From: JAFDVL01 sp043736395
Lineage (GTDB): Bacteria > Acidobacteriota > Blastocatellia > RBC074
DNA: 5,089 bases
NCBI GenBank assembly: GCA_043736395.1
Contig: JAYTCQ010000013.1
Coordinates: 1-5,089, forward strand
Reading direction: 5' to 3'
Below, in pieces: positions 1 to 4,801 of this stretch (position 1 is the first letter of the stretch; each line of letters opens with the position of its first letter). The notes under the pieces were generated by a model that ran no database searches, was not told the origin of the DNA, and saw only the letters and a list, made by a program, of their open reading frames with translations. The translations under genes and the position numbers were made by a program.

Positions 1-88
1 ATATCCAATTTCCCAGTTGTTTATTAATCATCTCCCAGCCTTGCCCAATCCAATCCCATTGGACATTCACATTTCTTGGTTGTTGCAT
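1..88 (-). CDS. Membrane protein, partial (5' end only), tandem paralogue of the 121-891 gene
   Basis: Only the first 29 codons lie in the window; the gene runs off the left edge. The translation begins MQQPRNVNVQWDWIGQGW and continues to an NWI at residues 27-29. It aligns without gaps to the N-terminus of the upstream neighbour (MQQPTVSSVRWEWIGEGW...), with 14 of 29 residues identical, including MQQP, the W-x-W-I-G-x-G-W core and the closing G-x-W-I. The two are therefore tandem duplicates. The start is well supported: a strong Shine-Dalgarno (AAGGAGAT) sits 6 nt upstream of the ATG. In the neighbour, the equivalent point is where the first membrane helix begins, so this is most likely also a multi-pass membrane protein. 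The function is unknown. The gap to the neighbour is 32 bp, consistent with co-transcription. Confidence 0.8.
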   Translation of the reverse strand, partial: MQQPRNVNVQWDWIGQGWEMINKQLGNWI

Positions 89-94
89 ATGGGT

Positions 95-102
95 ATCTCC
101 TT
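95..102 (-). promoter_or_regulatory. Strong Shine-Dalgarno of the left-edge membrane protein gene
   Basis: On the minus strand the 32-bp gap reads CTAAGGAGATACCCAT and then ATG. AAGGAGAT is close to the full anti-16S match and lies 6 nt from the start codon. It fixes the start of the partial gene. It is the clearest ribosome binding site in the window and contrasts with the weak or absent sites of the other genes. Confidence 0.75.
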
Positions 103-120
103 AGTTAATTTCAATAAATT

Positions 121-891
121 TTATTGCCACGAAGAAGGCGGTGGCGGCGGACTGTAATCACCATAACTCGGCGGAGGGGGAGGACTGTAACTGGCCGGGC
201 TGTTCATTCCATCAAGCCCGAAAATCTGACGATAGGCGACCGCTGTGATGATAAAATGCAAAGGGTAGGACGCTAATAATCCGACATAACATACGATAGC
301 GCCAAGGCTGGCGATGAGCTGCACAATAAAGGCAAAGAAGGTGTACATCAACCAGTCTTTTTTCGTAGCTTCGATACTGGCTTGAACGGCAGCGATTGGT
401 CCCAGCTTTTTCTCAACGGCAAGTGGAATAGCGAAGTAGCATAAGCCCTGCGCAATAAATCCGGGGATAATACAAAGTGCCCCACCGATGATGCTAAGAA
501 TAATGACGCACAGCAATGTCCCTGCTACTCTCAGAAAACAATCTCCGCCGGAAAATAAATCTCCTAAACTGGTTGGTTCACCGCGCAACTGCTTGAAGGC
601 AGTTTTGTAATATCCGCCCATCAGATAAGAAGCAACCAAAAAAATTATCGGATAAAGCACGAGCATCGCCAGAAAAATAAGTGGCGAAGGATCTGGAGGC
701 GCTTCGCCATCTGACGGCATTGAGAATATTCCACCAATACCTAGCAGAATGAAAAAGGGAATCATCGAAACAAGCATAACGAGGAACGAAACCAGCGAAT
801 GGACGATCCACATTCCCCATTTTGCGGCAAATACCTGCCATCCTTCACCAATCCATTCCCATCGCACACTCGAAACTGTTGGCTGTTGCAT
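121..891 (-). CDS. Multi-pass membrane protein with proline-rich C-terminal tail, function unknown
   Basis: This 256-residue protein is mostly hydrophobic. Likely membrane segments lie at about residues 28-54, 71-92, 118-156 (one or two passes), 182-204 and 206-222. An acidic, proline-rich loop separates the first two (about 59-70, SDGEAPPDPSP). A polar stretch at 93-117 carries GGYYKTAFKQLRGE, and IIPG at 141-144 sits inside a helix. This arrangement resembles uncharacterised bacterial integral membrane families with a K-x-x-x-x-x-RG loop, but I cannot name the family with confidence. The short soluble N-terminus holds the W-x-W-I-G-x-G-W motif shared with the next gene. The last 22 residues form a proline tail with YSPPPPPS twice (235-242 and 246-253), probably an exposed flexible segment. 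AGGAG lies 11 nt before the ATG, a slightly long spacing. It sits 39 bp after the Tat-signal TIM-barrel gene and 32 bp before its paralogue. Confidence 0.85.
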   Translation of the reverse strand: MQQPTVSSVRWEWIGEGWQVFAAKWGMWIVHSLVSFLVMLVSMIPFFILLGIGGIFSMPSDGEAPPDPSPLIFLAMLVLYPIIFLVASYLMGGYYKTAFKQLRGEPTSLGDLFSGGDCFLRVAGTLLCVIILSIIGGALCIIPGFIAQGLCYFAIPLAVEKKLGPIAAVQASIEATKKDWLMYTFFAFIVQLIASLGAIVCYVGLLASYPLHFIITAVAYRQIFGLDGMNSPASYSPPPPPSYGDYSPPPPPSSWQ

Positions 892-930
892 AACTTCTTT
901 TTCTCCTGATTTGAAAGGTCGACATTATTT

Positions 931-1917
931 TCACGGTTTCACGGTAGCGGATTCCGTGGATGGTTTTGGGGGAGAATCACTTAAATATTCGCGAATCGTT
1001 TTGGCGTAATGCGGAAAAACGATTTCAGGCTCTTCCAGTTCTGCATGCCAGCGTTTTTCCCATTCCAGACAAAAATAGCCTTTGTATCCGTTCGCCTTCA
1101 GCACCTGCACAGTTTCTTTCACGGGAACTTCGCCGGTTCCGGTCAACACGTAGCGGCGATCTTTTTCTCCGGCGAGAGGCGCGCGTGAATCTTTCAAATG
1201 TGTATGTCGTACAAATTTACCCAGCATTTTATAAGTGTCTTCCGGCTTTTCTTTGCTGAGCGCGAACGTATGATGTGCGTCCCACAAAAAACCAGTTGAA
1301 GTCATTTGGGAGCCTTTCAGGATTTGTAAAAGTGTTGGCGAATCGGTGAAATCTCCGTGCGATTCAATGACCGCAGCGACACCGCTGCCACGCGCATATT
1401 TGCCTAACTCGAGCATCCCGTCAATGATTCGCTCAACTGTCACGCGCCGTTCTTCTCCGGTGACTAAGCTATTGGGAAAAACGCGAACGTATTTCACTTC
1501 CATGCGATGCGCCAAGTCAATAAAGCGTTTCGCCTCGTCCATGTGTTTGGCACGTTTCGTCACATCAGGTTCGTGCAACATGGCCGAAGAGCCGAAATCA
1601 GAAATGACCAATCCCAAAGCTTTTAAATCCTTGATGCTGGTTTTGACATTTTCGCCTACAAATTCCGGGACTTTCGGCAAATCCATCTGATCTAGAATAC
1701 CGCGCAGCTCAAGTGCCGCGTACCCGTTTTCAGCCGCATTTCGCAGGATGGTTTTCCAATCCCATTTCGGACAGCCCAGGGTCGAAAATGCAATCGGAGA
1801 GCGAGGCACTTTGCCTGCCGCCCAGATTTTCGAATTGATAATTGCAGGGGCGGCAATGATTGAAGTCAGTGTCGTTGCCAATGTAGTAATAAATTTTCTG
1901 CGAGTCGGTTGCTTCAT
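931..1917 (-). CDS. Tat-exported sugar phosphate isomerase/epimerase-like TIM-barrel protein
   Basis: This 328-residue protein belongs to the xylose isomerase-like / AP endonuclease 2 TIM-barrel superfamily. The N-terminus is a twin-arginine signal: TRRKFI at residues 5-10, a hydrophobic stretch to about residue 26, and a plausible cleavage after IWA (about 33). The protein is therefore likely exported folded, as expected for a cofactor- or metal-containing enzyme. Barrel signatures follow: AALELRG (67-73), VIESHGDF (183-190), LWDAHH (211-216), HTHLKDS (238-244) and FCLEWE (282-287). By family analogy the probable metal ligands are E185, D213, H240 and E285 or E287. Members isomerise or epimerise sugars, inositols or sugar acids; the substrate cannot be read from the sequence. 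The C-terminus (about 315-328) is polar and proline-rich. An in-frame TAA two codons upstream fixes the start at this ATG. No Shine-Dalgarno is visible; the leader is an A-rich run. It is probably the first gene of the minus-strand unit. Confidence 0.88.
   Translation of the reverse strand: MKQPTRRKFITTLATTLTSIIAAPAIINSKIWAAGKVPRSPIAFSTLGCPKWDWKTILRNAAENGYAALELRGILDQMDLPKVPEFVGENVKTSIKDLKALGLVISDFGSSAMLHEPDVTKRAKHMDEAKRFIDLAHRMEVKYVRVFPNSLVTGEERRVTVERIIDGMLELGKYARGSGVAAVIESHGDFTDSPTLLQILKGSQMTSTGFLWDAHHTFALSKEKPEDTYKMLGKFVRHTHLKDSRAPLAGEKDRRYVLTGTGEVPVKETVQVLKANGYKGYFCLEWEKRWHAELEEPEIVFPHYAKTIREYLSDSPPKPSTESATVKP
1816..1917 (-). other. Twin-arginine (Tat) signal peptide region
   Basis: Residues 1-34 of the TIM-barrel protein show the Tat layout: a short basic n-region with adjacent arginines R6-R7 in TRRKFI (consensus S/T-R-R-x-F-L/I), a moderately hydrophobic, threonine/alanine-rich h-region at about 10-26, and a small-residue cleavage site near IWA-AG. 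The alignable barrel begins soon after, at about residue 41. Confidence 0.75.
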
Positions 1918-2109
1918 ATTTTTTTATTGGGCACGAATCACGAAGGAGAAACGGATTCATGTGAATGCGAGATGATCAGCAAGTTTTGCATCAATTACCT
2001 GAATTTTATCGAATAAGGATTTTTTGCGTCTGGTCCAACCTGCTACGGTTGTATTCTGACCGAGACCACTTACGGCTGCAAGGCTTCAGAAGTGTTTTGC
2101 AGGAAAATG

Positions 2110-2163
2110 TCTGTAGAGGCGGTAAAGTCTGTAGAGTCTATCGAGTCGGGAGAGTATGGAGAA
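2110..2163. repeat. Degenerate 9-bp tandem repeat, about six units
   Basis: Read in steps of nine from 2110 the units are TCTGTAGAG, GCGGTAAAG, TCTGTAGAG, TCTATCGAG, TCGGGAGAG and TATGGAGAA. Units 1 and 3 are identical and the others drift. AG is kept at positions 8-9 in the first five units. The repeat lies wholly in the intergenic region. It looks like a small variable-number repeat rather than coding sequence. Any function is unknown. Confidence 0.7.
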
Positions 2164-2205
2164 GTCGCTACGCGGAGTGGGCTGTTGACTCTAAAGACTC
2201 TACAG
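2129..2205. repeat. Imperfect inverted repeat, 18-bp arms with a 41-nt loop
   Basis: The left arm CTGTAGAGTCTATCGAGT (2129-2146) matches the reverse complement of the right arm ACTCTAAAGACTCTACAG (2188-2205) at 16 of 18 positions. The left arm is made from units 3-4 of the 9-bp repeat, so the right arm is an inverted pair of the same unit. It could form a cruciform in DNA or a stem-loop in RNA. No T-tract follows, so it does not look like an intrinsic terminator. It may instead be a small mobile or REP-like repeat. Confidence 0.65.
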
Positions 2206-2226
2206 CCCCTCCATTGCATTTCAACA

Positions 2227-2257
2227 TTGACATCTATTCATCTTCAGCAAATTATAC
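2227..2257 (+). promoter_or_regulatory. Candidate sigma-70-type promoter for sthA
   Basis: TTGACA at 2227-2232 matches the -35 consensus perfectly. About 17-20 bp downstream lies AAATTATAC (2249-2257), a plausible but poor -10 with no clean TATAAT. Transcription from here would give an sthA leader of roughly 90 nt. Support is sequence match only. Confidence 0.3.
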
Positions 2258-2353
2258 AGCTCATTGATGAAGATAAAATAAAAGCGCCAGTACACAAAAA
2301 ATAATAGCAGTAGTAGAAACGTTCGATTCGTGTCCCCGGTTTAATTTTTCATT

Positions 2354-3751
2354 ATGCAAAAATACGATTTAATTGTGATTGGCTCAGGGCCTGGCGGACA
2401 GCGTGCAGCCATCCAAGGTGCGAAACTCGGCAAGCGTGTCGCGGTCATTGAGAAAAAAGAAGTGGTTGGCGGCGCGTGCATTAACACCGGAACCATCCCC
2501 AGCAAAACAATGCGCGAAGCCGTACTGCATTTGTCGGGCTATCAATATCAAAATGTGTATGGGATGAATTACCGCGTCAAAGAAAAAATTTCGATTCAGG
2601 ATTTATCTTTTCGCGTACAGCACGTCATCAAAACGGAGTGCGATGTCACCCAGGCGCAAATGACGCGCAACGGGATTGATTTGATTACCGGAGCCGCTAG
2701 TTTTATTAATTCTCATCAACTGAAAATTGAGAGCCAACAACACGGAACCACGGAACTTGAAGCTGATTTTGTAGTGATCGCCACGGGGACGCGTCCGGCG
2801 GTTTCGGCTACCGTGCCGATCAATAATCGCACGATCATTAACAGCGATCAGATTTTTGAAATGGAAGCCATTCCGAAAACTTTGATTGTCGTCGGTGGCG
2901 GCGTGATTGGAATTGAGTACGCTTCGATGTTTGCGGCGTTGGGTGTCAGAGTAATTCTGATTGAAAAGCGTCCGCGCTTATTGGAATTTGCCGATGATGA
3001 AATTATTGAAGCGCTGTCATATCACCTCCGCGATCACCGCGTCACGATGCGTTTAGGCGAAGAAGTTACAGGCGTGGAAGAAACTCCTGATGGCGCAGTC
3101 ATTGCCTATTTGGAAAGCAAAAAGAAAATCGTTGGCGATGCGCTTTTATATTCCATCGGGCGGCAGGGCAATGTGGATTCGTTGAATTTAGCCGGAGCCG
3201 GACTCGAAGCCGATAACCGTGGACGCATCACCGTTGATGCCGAATACCGAACCGCGCAGCCGCATATTTTCGCGGTTGGTGATGTGATTGGGTTTCCAAG
3301 TTTAGCTTCCGTTTCGATGGAACAGGGAAGGCTGGCGGCGTGTCATGCGTTCGGCATTCCGGCGCATTCTGATTCTGGCAGCTATCCCTACGGCATTTAT
3401 ACGATCCCTGAAATTTCTTTTGTTGGCAAAACCGAAGAACAGTTAACCGAGGAAGATGTGCCGTACGAAGTCGGCGTTGCCTACTACCGCGAAATCGCGC
3501 GCGGTCAGATTCGCGGCGATACGACGGGACGCTTGAAATTAATTTTTAATCGCGACACCAAAGAAATTCTGGGAGTCCACATCATCGGCGAAGGCGCGGC
3601 AGAATTGGTTCATATCGGGCAGGCCGTTCTGACGCTGAAAGGAACCATTGAATATTTTATCAATACGGTTTTCAATTATCCAACGCTGGCAGAATGCTAC
3701 AAAGCCGCCGCTTTTAATGGGCTGAACAAGCTTTCGCGTTTTAGCAGTTAA
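2354..3751 (+). CDS. sthA: Soluble (Si-specific) NAD(P)+ transhydrogenase
   Basis: This 465-residue flavoprotein of the pyridine nucleotide-disulfide reductase family is close to the usual SthA length (E. coli 466). SthA is a cytosolic FAD enzyme that transfers hydride between NADPH and NAD+, balancing the two pools. In order are the FAD-binding GSGPGG (10-15), the active-site segment GGACINTGTIPSK (39-51), the NAD(P)-binding GGGVIG (181-186), the second FAD motif AVGDVIG (307-313) and the dimerisation domain ending IEYFINTVFNYPTLAE. Dihydrolipoamide dehydrogenase has C-x4-C and a C-terminal HPT-x-x-E. Here the second cysteine is T47 and the His position is N441 in NYPTLAE, both hallmarks of SthA as in E. 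coli. The start is fixed by an in-frame TAA at 2342-2344; no Shine-Dalgarno is visible. The ROK-family gene follows after 64 bp on the same strand. Confidence in SthA over a generic Lpd paralogue is high. Confidence 0.92.
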   Translation: MQKYDLIVIGSGPGGQRAAIQGAKLGKRVAVIEKKEVVGGACINTGTIPSKTMREAVLHLSGYQYQNVYGMNYRVKEKISIQDLSFRVQHVIKTECDVTQAQMTRNGIDLITGAASFINSHQLKIESQQHGTTELEADFVVIATGTRPAVSATVPINNRTIINSDQIFEMEAIPKTLIVVGGGVIGIEYASMFAALGVRVILIEKRPRLLEFADDEIIEALSYHLRDHRVTMRLGEEVTGVEETPDGAVIAYLESKKKIVGDALLYSIGRQGNVDSLNLAGAGLEADNRGRITVDAEYRTAQPHIFAVGDVIGFPSLASVSMEQGRLAACHAFGIPAHSDSGSYPYGIYTIPEISFVGKTEEQLTEEDVPYEVGVAYYREIARGQIRGDTTGRLKLIFNRDTKEILGVHIIGEGAAELVHIGQAVLTLKGTIEYFINTVFNYPTLAECYKAAAFNGLNKLSRFSS

Positions 3752-3815
3752 GAAAAAATGTATCGTAAACATCTTGTTTGCGATTCCGATTTTCAAATAA
3801 TTCGAGTCACCAATT

Positions 3816-4703
3816 ATGCTTACCATCGGAGTCTTAGCCGCAGAACATATCGCCGTCGGGCTGGTCAATGATCATCAACTGATTAGCCCCTTGCGGGTCT
3901 TTCCACCCGTAGACAGCGATTCAGATTTTCTGAATGAGCTGCCGAAAGATGAAATTGCGCGGCGCATCGCCGAACAAATTGAAGCGGTGATTGACGGGCA
4001 GGAAGTCGCCGCTATCGGGCTTGGCTTCCCTGGCATTATTCGTGACGGCTTAATTGAAGATTCACCGAATCTTCCGCAAATGAAAGGCCAACATCTGGCG
4101 CAGCAATTGTCTGCCTTACTGAGTCCGCGTGGCATTACCGCGCCCGTATACATCCTGAATGACGCCGATGCAATGGCGGCAGGAGTCGCCGCGACACAAG
4201 GATATTTAGATCAGAAAATTCGTGTCTGGTGGCTCGGCAATGGCATCGGTTTCGGGTTATATCCACCCATTCCCGGAGCCGGAGAAGGCGGACACATGGT
4301 TGTCACGCTTGACGCCAAAGAAGAATTTTGTCGCTGCGGCGGACGCGGACATTTAGAAGGAATCATGGGACACCGCGCCATGCGGATGCGCTTCCTCGAT
4401 CTTGAACCCGAAGAAGTTTTTGCCGAAGCGCAGGAGGGCGATCAGCGCTGCGGCGATTTCGTCAAATTATGGCATCGGGCTTTGGCGGCGGCGACTGCCA
4501 CCAGTATTCATCTGAACGGCCCGGGCAAATTTTACATTTCCGGCCCGAATGCAAAATTTGTGCAACTTAACTTGCTGAATTTATACCTCCACGAAATGGT
4601 CAAGATGAGTCCGTTACAAGGCAGTTCAATGGAAGTCATCCGCACCAGTGATGACCTCGCAGTGATTGGTGCGGCAATTAGTGCGGGACAGTATTCAGTT
4701 TAA
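3816..4703 (+). CDS. Divergent ROK-family protein (sugar kinase-like)
   Basis: This 295-residue protein is near the typical length of ROK sugar kinases. Family marks are the ILNDADAMAAG segment (113-123), with the Asn-Asp pair N115-D116 (D116 is the expected catalytic base); the glycine loop LGNGIGFG (140-147); EGGH (157-160), giving the zinc-ligand histidine H160; and CRCGGRGHLE (172-181), the ROK zinc motif. Near the C-terminus, FYISGPNAKF (239-248) matches the adenosine-side segment. Two departures stand out. The N-terminus IGVLAAEHIAVGLV (4-17) lacks the DxGGT phosphate loop, and the third zinc cysteine is H179. It may be an atypical kinase or a non-catalytic relative; the substrate is unknown. 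A TAA at 3798-3800 bounds the start and this is the only ATG; only a weak GAG precedes it. It lies 64 bp after sthA and is probably co-transcribed. Confidence 0.82.
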   Translation: MLTIGVLAAEHIAVGLVNDHQLISPLRVFPPVDSDSDFLNELPKDEIARRIAEQIEAVIDGQEVAAIGLGFPGIIRDGLIEDSPNLPQMKGQHLAQQLSALLSPRGITAPVYILNDADAMAAGVAATQGYLDQKIRVWWLGNGIGFGLYPPIPGAGEGGHMVVTLDAKEEFCRCGGRGHLEGIMGHRAMRMRFLDLEPEEVFAEAQEGDQRCGDFVKLWHRALAAATATSIHLNGPGKFYISGPNAKFVQLNLLNLYLHEMVKMSPLQGSSMEVIRTSDDLAVIGAAISAGQYSV

Positions 4704-4801
4704 GATATTATGAAAATTTGACGTGCCTAAGTTTTTGGGTGGTTAGCCAGCACTCAATAAACTGTTCACAAAAGGTGGAAAATCTTGAAATAGCCGCAAA
4801 A
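4704..4801. other. Short convergent intergenic gap, no clear terminator
   Basis: This 98-bp gap lies between the stop codons of the ROK gene (plus) and the zinc-finger gene (minus). It is A/T-rich. The best fold is a weak, bulged stem at 4723-4753 (GTGC/GCAC plus CTAA/TTAG) with no T-run behind it, so I do not call an intrinsic terminator. Confidence 0.5.

Larger units (their letters stand above)
1918..2353. other. 436-bp divergent intergenic region, no convincing gene
   Basis: This is the gap between the minus-strand TIM-barrel gene and the plus-strand sthA. Short open frames cross it, but they contain low-complexity repeat translation and show no protein features, so I do not call a gene. 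It contains a 12-bp palindrome close to the TIM-barrel start (1955-1966), a 9-bp-phased repeat with an inverted copy (2110-2205), and a candidate rightward promoter (2227-2257). Promoters for both flanking units must lie here if they are transcribed divergently. From 2260 to 2353 the DNA is A/T-rich, with nothing further recognisable and no Shine-Dalgarno before sthA. Confidence 0.7.

Noticed and set aside
1346..1690. Plus-strand open frame inside the TIM-barrel gene
   Set aside because: It is antisense to a well-supported gene with conserved barrel motifs and has no recognisable features of its own.
2076..2102. Small hairpin CTGCAA...TTGCAG
   Set aside because: The stem is only 6 bp with a 15-nt loop and no T-run, within what is expected by chance.
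2110..2163. Possible CRISPR array
   Set aside because: The units are 9 bp with no spacers between them, far shorter than CRISPR repeats, and no cas genes are nearby.
2092..2304. Open frame over the intergenic repeat, giving SVE/SIE-like triplet repeats
   Set aside because: The frame stays open because the 9-bp repeat contains no stop. The peptide is low complexity, has no SD and resembles no family; an overlapping frame is open as well.
2354..3751. Dihydrolipoamide dehydrogenase (lpdA)
   Set aside because: The second active-site cysteine is Thr and the C-terminal catalytic His is Asn; the last 35 or so residues match SthA. No 2-oxoacid dehydrogenase genes are adjacent.
4723..4753. Candidate bidirectional terminator between the convergent genes
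   Set aside because: Two 4-bp stems are broken by a three-base bulge, with a 12-nt loop and no flanking T-tract. Too weak to call.
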